NCBI GenBank assembly: GCA_947259685.1
Contig: CAMYNC010000061.1
Coordinates: 1-21,229, forward strand
Direction of reading: 5' to 3'
Length of the DNA stretch: 21,229 nt
DNA from: an uncultured Desulfuromonadales bacterium
Lineage (GTDB): Bacteria > Desulfobacterota > Desulfuromonadia > Desulfuromonadales > Geopsychrobacteraceae
Shown here: positions 5,776 to 13,231 of the stretch, piece after piece
Layout: each line of letters begins with the position of its first letter
How positions within the stretch are numbered: position 1 is the first letter of the stretch
Translations under genes and position numbers: made by a program
Notes under the pieces: generated by a model
What the model was told of the DNA's origin: nothing
Seen by the model: the letters and a program-made list of their open reading frames with translations, nothing else
Database searches by the model: none

Positions 5776-7851
5776 TCAGGCTTCGTTCATTTCAGCCAGA
5801 ATCTTGGCGGTTTGATGCGATGGGACCTCTTCATACTTAGAAAACTCCATCGAGAACATTCCGCGGTCGGAGGTCATCGAGCGCAATTCTGGAGCATACC
5901 GCAGCACTTCAGCCATCGGCACTTCGGCCTTGATGACCTGGCTGTTGGCCTGAGGCTCAACGCCAAGGACCTTGCCCCGCCGTGAGTTAAGATCACCGAT
6001 GACGTCGCCCATGCAATCATCCGGCACGGTAATTTCCATGGCCATAATCGGCTCGAGAAGAATCGGCTTACATTCCTCCATCGCCTTTTTGAAAGCCATG
6101 GAACCCGCTACCTTAAACGCCATCTCCGAGGAATCCACCGAGTGGTGTGAGCCATCGTAAAGGGTGACTTGAACATCGACGACCTGACTCTTGGTCAGCG
6201 GACCGGTCTTCATCGCCTCGATAATCCCCTTATCAACCGCCGGGATGTAGTTACGCGGCACCACCCCACCGACGACCTTATCGACAAACTCATAACCGCT
6301 GCCTCGCGATAGCGGCTTCAACTCAATCCAGACGTCACCGAACTGCCCACGACCACCCGACTGCTTCTTGTATTTGCCCTGCACCTTGGTCGAGGCGCGG
6401 ATGGTTTCCCGATAGGGGACTTTTGGCTCCTTGAGGATAACATTCGCCCCGTATTTGCGCTTAAGCCGCTCGACGGCAACCTCCAAATGAATCTGCCCCA
6501 TCCCGGAAAGCACCATCTCCTTGGTCTCGTCGTCGCGCGTTATGCGCAGGGTCGGATCCTCTTCCATCAGCCGCTGAAGACCGGTGTAAACCTTGTCTTC
6601 ATCGCCTTTACTCTTCGCTTCCAGGGCAAAGGAGATAATCGGTTTGAGCGGCACCAACGGTTCGTAAATGATCTGTTGCTTGAGCTCGCAAAGGGTATCA
6701 CCAGTGGAGGTTACCTTAAGCTTGGGCACGGCAATGATATCACCGGCAGCCGCCAGTTGCATCGGCGCCTGTTTTTTGCCTTCCAGCTCAAAGATATTGC
6801 TGATCCGCTCTTTTTCATCTTTATTCGGATTATAAACCACCGTATCGGACGCCAGGGTTCCTGAATAGACCCGCATCAGGGTCAACTTGCCGGCATAGGG
6901 ATCATTGATGGTTTTAAACACCATCGCCGAAAACGGCTCATCTTCACTCGGCTGCCGTTCAACCGGCTCATCGGTCCCCGGCTTGACACCGATCTGCACC
7001 CCTTTGTCGATCGGGGACGGCAGGCAGGCAACGATATAATCGAGCAGTTGCCGGACGCCAACATTGGCAATGGCGCTGCCGCAAAACACTGGGGTAAAGA
7101 CACCGGTCAGGGTCCCTTCGCGTAAACCACGGAGGATTTCCTCTTCATTCAGGGTCTCCCCTTCCAGATATTTCTCCATCAGTTCGTCATCCGATTCGGC
7201 AACCGCTTCGAGCAACAGTTCTCGCAGCCGATTAGCCTCATCCATCAGTTCGGCCGGGATGTCGACTTCGTCGTAGGTTCCCTTCTCGTCGAATTTGTAG
7301 ATCCGGGCACGCATTTTGACCAGATCGATCGTTCCCTTGAAATCCTCTTCGGCTCCGATCGGCATGGTCACGATTACCCCGCGGGCTCCGAGGGACTTTT
7401 CCATGTCATCGACGGCCTTGAGGAAGTCGGCGCGCTCTTTGTCCATTTTATTGACAAATGCGATGCGGGGAACTTCAAACTGGTCACACCAGCTCCAGAT
7501 CTGCTTGGTCTGCGATTTGGTTCCGGAGATGGCCGAAACGATCACCACTGCTCCACCAAGCACCCGCAGACAGCGCCGGGTGTCATGCAGAAAGTTGCTA
7601 ACGCCGGGAGTATCGACGATGTGCAGGCTATGGTCGTTCCAGGTACAGTGATTGAGACTGGCGGTCAAAGTTGCCTGGCGTTTGATCTCTTCCTCTTCAA
7701 AGTCCATCGACGAAGAACCGTCGTCGACCTTGCCAAGCTTGGGGTTCATCCCGGTATTGTACAGGATCGCTTCAACCAGCGATGTTTTCCCGGCGCTGTT
7801 GTGCGCCACAACCCCCAGATTCCTCAGTTTTGCCGTGTCGTACTTTCCCAT
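5776..7851 (-). CDS. fusA: Elongation factor G-like GTPase (EF-G paralogue type)
   Basis: 691 residues with the full EF-G domain order: GTPase with G' insert, domain II, III, IV and V. G motifs: P-loop AHNSAGKT (16-23), DTPG (80-83), NKMD (134-137) and CGSAIAN. Domain IV shows GRGQFGDVWIELKPL and GVVPRNYIPAVDKG. The P-loop lacks the usual GHVDHGK-type sequence, and switch I reads EEIKRQATLTAS where canonical EF-G has RGIT. Both features fit the EF-G-like/EF-G2 branch found beside a standard fusA in many bacteria, so this is probably not the main translocase; its job may be special translation or ribosome states. AAGGAG precedes the ATG. It heads the run leading to the SPOR, acidic, MOSC and mogA genes. 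Confidence 0.92.
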   Translation of the reverse strand: MGKYDTAKLRNLGVVAHNSAGKTSLVEAILYNTGMNPKLGKVDDGSSSMDFEEEEIKRQATLTASLNHCTWNDHSLHIVDTPGVSNFLHDTRRCLRVLGGAVVIVSAISGTKSQTKQIWSWCDQFEVPRIAFVNKMDKERADFLKAVDDMEKSLGARGVIVTMPIGAEEDFKGTIDLVKMRARIYKFDEKGTYDEVDIPAELMDEANRLRELLLEAVAESDDELMEKYLEGETLNEEEILRGLREGTLTGVFTPVFCGSAIANVGVRQLLDYIVACLPSPIDKGVQIGVKPGTDEPVERQPSEDEPFSAMVFKTINDPYAGKLTLMRVYSGTLASDTVVYNPNKDEKERISNIFELEGKKQAPMQLAAAGDIIAVPKLKVTSTGDTLCELKQQIIYEPLVPLKPIISFALEAKSKGDEDKVYTGLQRLMEEDPTLRITRDDETKEMVLSGMGQIHLEVAVERLKRKYGANVILKEPKVPYRETIRASTKVQGKYKKQSGGRGQFGDVWIELKPLSRGSGYEFVDKVVGGVVPRNYIPAVDKGIIEAMKTGPLTKSQVVDVQVTLYDGSHHSVDSSEMAFKVAGSMAFKKAMEECKPILLEPIMAMEITVPDDCMGDVIGDLNSRRGKVLGVEPQANSQVIKAEVPMAEVLRYAPELRSMTSDRGMFSMEFSKYEEVPSHQTAKILAEMNEA

Positions 7852-7920
7852 GAATCGCTCCTTTTCCAGATAAAAAGGGAACCTTCAGCGGAGTCCCGCG
7901 ATAACAGATCCTCCATACGA

Positions 7921-7938
7921 GCGACGTATCCACGTCGC
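7921..7938. other. Inverted repeat in the coaX to EF-G gap
   Basis: GCGACG-TATCCA-CGTCGC is an exact 6-bp inverted repeat, 70 bases upstream of the EF-G-like start codon. The same 158-base gap holds a smaller hairpin CCAAG-CTC-CTTGG (7991-8003) just past the coaX stop. No clear promoter was found. The larger repeat could be an operator or leader hairpin for the EF-G-like gene. Confidence 0.3.
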
Positions 7939-8009
7939 AGACAACATTTTTAAAAAACATGGTGCAGTCGAAAACCAACTCGTAATAGGCCCAAGCTCCT
8001 TGGAACTGA

Positions 8010-8777
8010 TCAATGCCGGTTCCTCTGGTACAAAATCCTTAACCCCTCCAGGGTCAAAAAGGGCTCCACCAGATCGATGGAATCGGTGGCTGCGGCAATC
8101 GGCGCAGCCAGCCCACCCGTGGCGACCACTTTCGGCGTCTCTGGCAATTCAGCTTTCATCCGGCTGACAATCCCCTCCACCAGCCCGACATAACCGAAGA
8201 AGATCCCCGACTGCATACTGCTAACGGTGTTTTTAGCGATAATCTGTGGCGGCCGGCTGAACTCGACCCGCGGCAGCTTGCTGGCCCGCTCGAACAGCGC
8301 CTCGGCGGAGATCCCGACCCCAGGAGCGATAGCCCCGCCTTGATAACTGCCGTCAGCGGAAATCACATCAAAGGTGGTTGCGGTGCCGAAATCGACCACG
8401 ATCAAGCTGGAGCGGCACTGTTCATAAGCGGCGACGGCATTGACGATCCGATCGGCACCAACCTCGCGGGGATTCTCATACTGAATCGGCATCCCGGTTT
8501 TGATCCCCGGGCCGACCACGTAGGGGGTCAACTTGAAATATTGCCGGCACAAAGTTTCCAGGGTATTGAGCATCGGCGGAACAACACAGGAAACGATCAC
8601 ATCCGATAAATCATTGAAGCTTAACTCTGACAGGCGGAAGAGATCGTTTATCAGCATAGCGTATTCATCGACCGTGCGATACTTATCGGTGCCGACCCGC
8701 CAATCTTTTTTCAGTTCGTCGCCCTGGTAAATTCCAAGCACAGTGTTGCTGTTACCAACATCTATAACAAGAAGCAT
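8010..8777 (-). CDS. coaX: Type III pantothenate kinase
   Basis: 255 residues, full length for the family. It catalyses the first step of coenzyme A synthesis, ATP-dependent phosphorylation of pantothenate, in the cytoplasm. CoaX hallmarks are present: DVGNSNT phosphate-binding loop (6-12), GADRIVN with the catalytic Asp (107-113), DFGTATTFD (129-137) and GGAIAPG. It differs from CoaA-type kinases in being of the ASKHA fold and insensitive to CoA feedback in characterised members. The ATG has GGAG nine bases upstream. It lies 63 bases after birA on the same strand; birA-coaX pairing is common in bacteria and points to joint transcription. Confidence 0.97.
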   Translation of the reverse strand: MLLVIDVGNSNTVLGIYQGDELKKDWRVGTDKYRTVDEYAMLINDLFRLSELSFNDLSDVIVSCVVPPMLNTLETLCRQYFKLTPYVVGPGIKTGMPIQYENPREVGADRIVNAVAAYEQCRSSLIVVDFGTATTFDVISADGSYQGGAIAPGVGISAEALFERASKLPRVEFSRPPQIIAKNTVSSMQSGIFFGYVGLVEGIVSRMKAELPETPKVVATGGLAAPIAAATDSIDLVEPFLTLEGLRILYQRNRH

Positions 8778-8840
8778 TGATGCTTACTCCACATGATTCC
8801 GCTGGTCAGCCTAAGCAGAAGCCGGCTGACAGCCAAGCGT

Positions 8841-9830
8841 TCAGTCCCTGCTAGGCTGCAGCGGTTTAACATCACCCGCCAAAATCCGCTCCACTCGACC
8901 ATCATCCAGCTGCAGCCGAAGCGCTCCGTCGGCGTCCAGCCCAACCACCATCCCCTGCAAGATGCCCGGGTTCTGATCAACCTGCACCCGGGAATTCATC
9001 AGCTCACACAAAGATTCCCAACGCCGGCGAATCGGCACAAACCCTTCGCGAAGAAATTCACTGTAGTAGCCATCAAGCTTGGTCAACAAACTCCGGATAA
9101 ACTCAGCCCGATCGATTGTTTTTCCGGTCTCAAGCAGCACCGAGGTCGCCGGGTAGAGAATATCCTCAGGGAACTGCTCGGCGGTCATATTAAGGTTGAC
9201 GCCGATGCCGAGAATCACAAAATGGATCTGCTCGGTTTCAGCATTCATCTCATTCAACAGCCCGGCAATCTTGGCACCGCCAACCAATATATCATTGGGC
9301 CATTTCACCCTGGCGGGAAGCTGATAAAGGTCGTTGAGGGTTTCAGCAACAGTAACGGCAGACAGGAAGGTCAGTTGCGGGGCCTGCTGCACCGGGATCT
9401 GCGGTCGTAGCAGGATGGAACAGTAGAGATTTACTTTTGATGGGGATTCCCAGCGCCGACCCAGACGACCTCGGCCGGCGCTCTGTCGGTCGGCGATAAT
9501 CACCGTGCCATCTGCAGCCTCCGCTTCGGCGAGCTGCCACGCCCGGGCATTGGTGGAATCGACTTCCTCCAGACACTCGATCGCACAACCGATCCGCTCG
9601 CTGGGCAACCCGGTTAGGATATCAGCCGCCAGCAACAGCTCCGGTCCATCGAGCAGGCGGTAGCCGCGGGAGCGCTGGGCTTCAATTTCAAAGCCCAACC
9701 CGCGCAGCAGCTCGACCTGTTTCCATACCGCCGCCCGGGAGATATTCAGCGCCTGGCTGATCTCCCGCCCAGATACAAAGTCGCCGAGGTTGCGGCGGAA
9801 CAGGCTGAGAATCTGATCGCGTGAGGTCAA
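8841..9830 (-). CDS. birA: Bifunctional biotin-protein ligase and biotin operon repressor
   Basis: 329 residues. An N-terminal winged-helix DNA-binding domain (about 1-62, SGREISQALNISRAAVWKQVELLR) precedes the ligase domain with the biotinyl-AMP loop GRGRLGRRW (119-127), KWPNDI (176-181), the KIAGLL segment and a small C-terminal SH3-like domain (VVGLDADGALRLQLDDGRVERI). It activates biotin with ATP and attaches it to carboxylase carrier proteins; the DNA-binding domain suggests it also represses biotin genes, none of which are in this window. The start is TTG at 9830 with GAGG seven bases upstream; there is no ATG near the domain start, so the TTG is well supported. It is followed by coaX. 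Confidence 0.96.
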   Translation of the reverse strand: MTSRDQILSLFRRNLGDFVSGREISQALNISRAAVWKQVELLRGLGFEIEAQRSRGYRLLDGPELLLAADILTGLPSERIGCAIECLEEVDSTNARAWQLAEAEAADGTVIIADRQSAGRGRLGRRWESPSKVNLYCSILLRPQIPVQQAPQLTFLSAVTVAETLNDLYQLPARVKWPNDILVGGAKIAGLLNEMNAETEQIHFVILGIGVNLNMTAEQFPEDILYPATSVLLETGKTIDRAEFIRSLLTKLDGYYSEFLREGFVPIRRRWESLCELMNSRVQVDQNPGILQGMVVGLDADGALRLQLDDGRVERILAGDVKPLQPSRD

Positions 9831-9892
9831 ATGGGTTCCTCAAAACTTAAAAGTAAAGCTATAAAAACAGGACACTGGGAAATAATTTCGAT

Positions 9893-9987
9893 CTGCAAAG
9901 CGGCGCGATTGCTCAAGGCGAAGGCGTAACTGAGTATGTCGAGGCCTTGAGCAACCCCGACAAAACAGCCGGGGCGACTTTTTGCAG
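9893..9987. repeat. Nested palindromic intergenic element, about 95 bases
   Basis: Three pairings are visible. Outer arms CTGCAAAGCGGCGC (9893-9906) and GCGACTTTTTGCAG (9974-9987) pair imperfectly. An inner exact 11-bp pair TTGCTCAAGGC (9909-9919) and GCCTTGAGCAA (9944-9954) encloses 24 bases. A side hairpin CCCCG (9955-9959) with CGGGG (9970-9974) is followed on the plus strand by CGACTTTTT, terminator-like but pointing against the flanking minus-strand genes. It fills most of the birA-nadC gap and ends 6 bases before the nadC stop. This architecture resembles dispersed REP/MITE elements; copy number cannot be seen from one window. Confidence 0.55.
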
Positions 9988-9992
9988 CGCCA

Positions 9993-10817
9993 TCAATCGA
10001 ACAGCAAAGAGATATCAGCCGCCTTGACCGAGTGGGTCAGTGCGCCAACAGAAATAATATTAACACCTGTTTCGGCAATGTCGCGGACCCGCTCCAGATT
10101 TACCCCACCGGAAGCTTCCACCAGGGCCTGCCCAGCAATCAGCTCGACCCCCCGACGCATTTCTTCAAGGGGCATATTGTCGAGCATAATGATATCGGCG
10201 CCAGACTCCAGCGCCAGTTGAACCTCACCCAGGTCGCGGGTTTCGATCTCTATTTTCAAAGTGTGCGGCAAACGCTTGCGAGCACGCTCGATCGCCGGGC
10301 CGATTCCTCCAGCAGCGGCGACATGATTTTCTTTAATCAAGACCCCGTCGAACAATCCAATCCGGTGGTTGCGACCTCCGCCCATCCGCACCGAATATTT
10401 ATCCAGCGCCCGCAGGCCAGGAACGGTTTTACGGGTATCGACAATCACCGCCTCGGTTCCGCTGACCGCTTCAACATATTGCGCGGTCAAGGAGGCGATG
10501 CCGCTCATCCGCTGCAGCAGATTCAATGCCACCCGTTCTCCCTGCAGGAGGATAGCAGCCCGCCCTTTGAGCCAGGCAATCACTTCGCCGCGGCGAACCC
10601 TCTGCCCATCTTCCAGCAGCTTTTCAAAAGCAACATCCGCATCGAGAGTTTTGAAAACTTCGGCCGCCACATCGATTCCAGCTAAAGTGAAATCCTCTTT
10701 GGCCACCAGTTCGGCACGCGCCATGGTCTCCGGGGCAACCGTCACCTCGGTGGTGACATCACCTAGCCCGATATCTTCTTCCAAAGCGGCGCGGACAATC
10801 CGCTCAATCTCAAACAT
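9993..10817 (-). CDS. nadC: Nicotinate-nucleotide pyrophosphorylase (carboxylating)
   Basis: 274 residues, full length. It converts quinolinate and PRPP to nicotinate mononucleotide with loss of CO2, the step joining de novo quinolinate synthesis to NAD. The conserved blocks are intact: EDIGLGDVTTE (14-24), DTRKTVPGLRALDKYSVRMGGGRNHR (127-152, with the substrate-binding Arg, Lys and His), the lysine in GVLIKENH (158-165), the Glu in LKIEIETRDL, MLDNM and EASGGVNL. GGGAG sits nine bases before the ATG. It is divergent from the OmpA-type lipoprotein gene across a 211-base gap; nadA and nadB are not in the window. Confidence 0.97.
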   Translation of the reverse strand: MFEIERIVRAALEEDIGLGDVTTEVTVAPETMARAELVAKEDFTLAGIDVAAEVFKTLDADVAFEKLLEDGQRVRRGEVIAWLKGRAAILLQGERVALNLLQRMSGIASLTAQYVEAVSGTEAVIVDTRKTVPGLRALDKYSVRMGGGRNHRIGLFDGVLIKENHVAAAGGIGPAIERARKRLPHTLKIEIETRDLGEVQLALESGADIIMLDNMPLEEMRRGVELIAGQALVEASGGVNLERVRDIAETGVNIISVGALTHSVKAADISLLFD

Positions 10818-10950
10818 CGATCAAACTCCCGATCGGGTAGCAACACCCCTGAAAATACTGACAGAAACCCTTACAAAAGAAATTAACCTATAGCATACCG
10901 GCAACCGCCCCCGCAACCGAAAACACCTGTTATGGCAAAGGAAATCCGCT

Positions 10951-10978
10951 TTACATTTGGTTGTCTTGTGGTAAATAT
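10951..10978 (+). promoter_or_regulatory. Possible sigma70-type promoter for the OmpA-type lipoprotein
   Basis: TTTACA (10951-10956) and TAAATA (10973-10978) are separated by 16 bases, about 50 bases before the lipoprotein start. The -35 is near consensus and the -10 is only moderate. The rest of the 211-base nadC-lipoprotein gap shows no hairpin or clear operator. Confidence 0.35.
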
Positions 10979-11028
10979 GGGGCATTGTTTTTCCTTTAAT
11001 AAAGTCGCTAAAAACAGGAGCCTAAAAA

Positions 11029-11910
11029 ATGGGAAGAGGTTTGTTTTGTCTACTGCTTATCTTCACACTGACATTAAGCGCTTGCGTCAGTAAAAATACT
11101 TTTCAACAAAAGGTCAATGAAGCCGACCTGCTGCGCCGTGACGTTACCGACTTGGCAGCTGAGCGCGATCAATTACGCCTGGATAAACAGGGATTGCAGG
11201 GCGAGCGCTCCACCCTCAACGCCCGACTGGTAGAAGTATTGCAGCAAAACTCGAAACTCCAGCGCGACCTGCTGGCTGCCCAGGCCAACCAGGAGCGCCA
11301 GGAAGGCAACCTGAGCCGCCACCAACAGCAGCTGGCCGGCATGCAGCAAACCAATGATCAGTTGCTGGCAACCATTGAAGAATTGAACCATCAGCTGGAA
11401 AAAGAAAAAATTGCCCGTGAAGCCCGGCTGGCCAAGGTCAAAAACACCTATGACCAACTGGTCGGAGCGCTGGAAGATGAAATCAAGCGCGGTGAACTCA
11501 CGATTTCCAACCTCGAGGGGCAACTCTCGGTGAACATGCTAAACAAGATTCTTTTTGACTCCGGCAAAACAGTGATCAAAAAAGAGGGTCGCAAGGTGCT
11601 GCAAAGCCTGGGTGATGTGCTGAACAAGTTTCCAGACAAAGCGCTGCAAATCGAAGGGCATACCGACAATGTACCAATCAGCCAACGCCTGATTGAGCGT
11701 TTCCCCTCTAACTGGGAACTGTCAACCGCACGGGCCAACAGCATTGTCCACTTCCTGCAGGATCAAGTCGGCCTGCCGGGAGAGCGCATGATCGCAGCCG
11801 GGCGTGGTGAGCATTATCCGGTCGCAGCCAACGACACCCTTGAGGGGCGTGCCCAGAACCGCCGCATCCAGATATTGCTGGTGCCCTTTAAAGCGAAGGC
11901 AAATGAATAA
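11029..11910 (+). CDS. OmpA-family lipoprotein with long coiled coil
   Basis: 293 residues. A lipoprotein signal peptide ends in LTLSAC with the lipidated Cys at 19. It is followed by a long Gln/Leu-rich coiled coil (about 25-165) and a C-terminal OmpA/MotB-like peptidoglycan-binding domain (about 170-288) with ILFDSGK, IEGHTDNVPI (208-217) and NWELSTARA (228-236). It is probably anchored in the outer membrane with the C-terminal domain gripping peptidoglycan, as in Pal-like or YiaD-like proteins; the long coil suggests it spans or senses distance in the periplasm. AGGAG lies eight bases before the ATG. The B12 operon promoter begins 11 bases after its stop codon, with no obvious terminator between, so some readthrough into the riboswitch leader is likely. 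Confidence 0.9.
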   Translation: MGRGLFCLLLIFTLTLSACVSKNTFQQKVNEADLLRRDVTDLAAERDQLRLDKQGLQGERSTLNARLVEVLQQNSKLQRDLLAAQANQERQEGNLSRHQQQLAGMQQTNDQLLATIEELNHQLEKEKIAREARLAKVKNTYDQLVGALEDEIKRGELTISNLEGQLSVNMLNKILFDSGKTVIKKEGRKVLQSLGDVLNKFPDKALQIEGHTDNVPISQRLIERFPSNWELSTARANSIVHFLQDQVGLPGERMIAAGRGEHYPVAANDTLEGRAQNRRIQILLVPFKAKANE

Positions 11911-11921
11911 AATAAGCGCGC

Positions 11922-11951
11922 TTGACTCGAAAGAAGCGGCTGCCGTATAAC
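11922..11951 (+). promoter_or_regulatory. Sigma70 promoter of the B12 riboswitch operon
   Basis: TTGACT (11922-11927), 18-base spacer, TATAAC (11946-11951). Both boxes are within one base of consensus. Transcription would begin near 11958, about 20 bases before the first aptamer stem, which is the expected arrangement for a riboswitch leader. Confidence 0.7.
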
Positions 11952-11973
11952 CAACTTTCTACATTTTTGATTA

Positions 11974-12130
11974 AGTTTCGTTCGGCTTAGGGAAGAGGGG
12001 TGCAATTCCCCCGCGGACCCGCCGCTGTGAGTGATGACGAAGGATCAGAGATGCCACTAGCCCCATTCGGCTGGGAAGGCGATCCCGAGGTTGAATCACG
12101 AGCCAGAAGACCTGCCGTCACGAACGCTTC
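11974..12130 (+). promoter_or_regulatory. Cobalamin riboswitch aptamer
   Basis: The classical B12 box AGCCAGAAGACCTGCC lies at 12101-12116. Upstream are the core segments expected in order: GGTGCAATTCCC (11999-12010), CCGCCGCTGTGA (12019-12030), GCCACTAGCC (12053-12062) and GGGAAGGC (12073-12080). The closing stem is CGTTCG (11979-11984) with CGAACG (12121-12126); GTGAT/ATCAC and GGATC (12042-12046)/GATCC (12081-12085) give inner stems. It binds adenosylcobalamin or a related cobamide and shuts off downstream genes when B12 is plentiful. A strong terminator 59 bases further on makes transcriptional control the likely mechanism. The downstream genes are corrin synthesis and transport, as expected. 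Confidence 0.95.
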
Positions 12131-12135
12131 ACAAA

Positions 12136-12156
12136 CCTCCCCGGGATCATGGGAGG
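12136..12156 (+). other. Accessory hairpin of the riboswitch, kissing-loop candidate
   Basis: CCTCCC (12136-12141) and GGGAGG (12151-12156) form a 6-bp stem with loop CGGGATCAT. This is the usual place for the P13 hairpin of cobalamin riboswitches, whose loop contacts loop L5. Two partners are visible: CCCAT (12062-12066), in the expected L5 position, with ATGGG (12149-12153), or a 7-base perfect complement GATCCCG (12081-12087) with CGGGATC (12142-12148). The second would compete with an aptamer stem. Confidence 0.6.
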
Positions 12157-12188
12157 GTGAAGGCCCTGCACCGCTTCAAAAACGGATG

Positions 12189-12224
12189 AAGCCCGCAGAC
12201 CTTTTTCGGTTTGCGGGCTTTTTT
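12189..12224 (+). terminator. Intrinsic terminator, riboswitch expression platform
   Basis: AAGCCCGCAGACC (12189-12201) pairs with GGTTTGCGGGCTT (12208-12220) through 13 pairs including one G-U, with a 6-base loop, and runs into six T residues (12219-12224). A competing hairpin GCTTCA (12173-12178)/TGAAGC (12187-12192) takes over four bases of its 5' arm. The same GCTTCA occurs at 12126-12131, at the edge of the aptamer closing stem, giving a direct link from ligand binding to termination. It stands 30 bases before cbiK. Confidence 0.93.
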
Positions 12225-12253
12225 ATTGACCTCACAAAGATTTGGAGAACCCG

Positions 12254-13231
12254 ATGCTGCGCAGTTTTTTGTGCCGATTGTTCACCATCCTGTTGCTCTG
12301 CCTGCTGCTGAGCAGTGGAGGATTTGCCATGCAAAAAGAGAAAACCGCCATCGTCGTCGCCGCGTTCGGTACCAGCTACCCAACTGCCGTCAATTCCCTG
12401 TTGGCGATTATTCGGGATATCGAAGCTGCTTATCCGCAGACCCCGGTGCAGTTGGCCTTCACCTCGAACATCCTGCGTAAAAAATGGCATGGCCGGGCCG
12501 CGGATGCTGAATACCGCAATGCCCATCCGGAGGTTCCGGAATATTTTTACCGGATAAAGAACGTTCTCGGCACCCTGGCCGACTTCCAGGATCAGGGCTA
12601 TAAAACCATCGTTATTCAACCAACCCTTTTGACCCATGGCGAAGAATTTCTCGATCTGCAGGCCTACCTCGACGGGTTATTGTCGATCGATACCGTCAAG
12701 GAGCGCTGGCGGCCCTTTGACAAGCTTGCCCTTGGCCGGCCGCTGATGGGCACCTGGGGAGCGGTTCATCCCTATCAGGAAGATCTGGAAAAACTGGCGA
12801 CTGCGCTGGCCGAAGATGTACACCAGGCCGAGCAGCAGCAAGCGACGCTGGTCTACATGGGTCACGGTAACGAGCACCTGTCGACCGGCCTCTACTACGA
12901 GTTCGAACGCCTGATGAACCGAACCTACCCACAGGTGAAAACTTTCGTTGGCCTGGTTGAAGGACATCCTTCCTTCGACGAAGTTCAGGAAAAACTTCAG
13001 AACGTCAGCAACAATAAAGTCCTACTCAAACCGCTGATGGTGGTCGCTGGCGATCACGCCAATAACGATATGGCCAGCGAGGAGAGCGGTTCCTGGAAAT
13101 CGCAACTGGAAGCAGAAGGTTACCAGGCGATTCCGATCATGCAGGGACTGGGCGACAACCAGGCCGTGCGCAAGATATTCATCGATCACCTGCAAAACGC
13201 CGCAACGGAGGCCGGGGTTGAGCTGCGCTGA
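12254..13231 (+). CDS. cbiK: Sirohydrochlorin cobaltochelatase with signal peptide
   Basis: 325 residues from the ATG at 12254 (GGAG six bases upstream; the in-frame TTG at 12242 has none). It inserts Co2+ into sirohydrochlorin, the committing step of the anaerobic B12 route. The first 25 residues form a typical signal peptide: Arg3 and Arg8, hydrophobic core TILLLCLLL, cleavage after GGFA. The CbiK fold follows: VAAFGTSYP (35-43), THGEEFLDL (127-135) and MGHGNEH (202-208), the His residues matching catalytic ligands of Salmonella CbiK, and VAGDHANNDMAS. Cytoplasmic CbiK lacks the leader; periplasmic CbiK is known from Desulfovibrio vulgaris. A second ribosome binding site and ATG sit at the leader boundary. 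It overlaps the next gene by 14 bases. Confidence 0.95.
   Translation: MLRSFLCRLFTILLLCLLLSSGGFAMQKEKTAIVVAAFGTSYPTAVNSLLAIIRDIEAAYPQTPVQLAFTSNILRKKWHGRAADAEYRNAHPEVPEYFYRIKNVLGTLADFQDQGYKTIVIQPTLLTHGEEFLDLQAYLDGLLSIDTVKERWRPFDKLALGRPLMGTWGAVHPYQEDLEKLATALAEDVHQAEQQQATLVYMGHGNEHLSTGLYYEFERLMNRTYPQVKTFVGLVEGHPSFDEVQEKLQNVSNNKVLLKPLMVVAGDHANNDMASEESGSWKSQLEAEGYQAIPIMQGLGDNQAVRKIFIDHLQNAATEAGVELR
12317..12331 (+). promoter_or_regulatory. Internal ribosome binding site and ATG within cbiK
   Basis: GGAGG (12317-12321), a 7-base spacer, and ATG (12329-12331), in frame with cbiK. The product would start MQKEKTAIVVAAFGTSY, which matches where leaderless cytoplasmic CbiK proteins begin, and would lack the signal peptide. 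The spacing and strength are at least as good as at the upstream start at 12254. Use of this site is inferred. Confidence 0.5.

Noticed and set aside
8793..9410. 205-residue plus-strand open frame
   Set aside because: Antisense to birA, whose motifs are unmistakable.
10032..10685. 217-residue plus-strand open frame
   Set aside because: Antisense to nadC, which is complete and well conserved.
12000..12311. 103-residue open frame through the riboswitch leader
   Set aside because: Covers the aptamer and terminator, whose structure explains the sequence; no ribosome binding site and no protein-like pattern.
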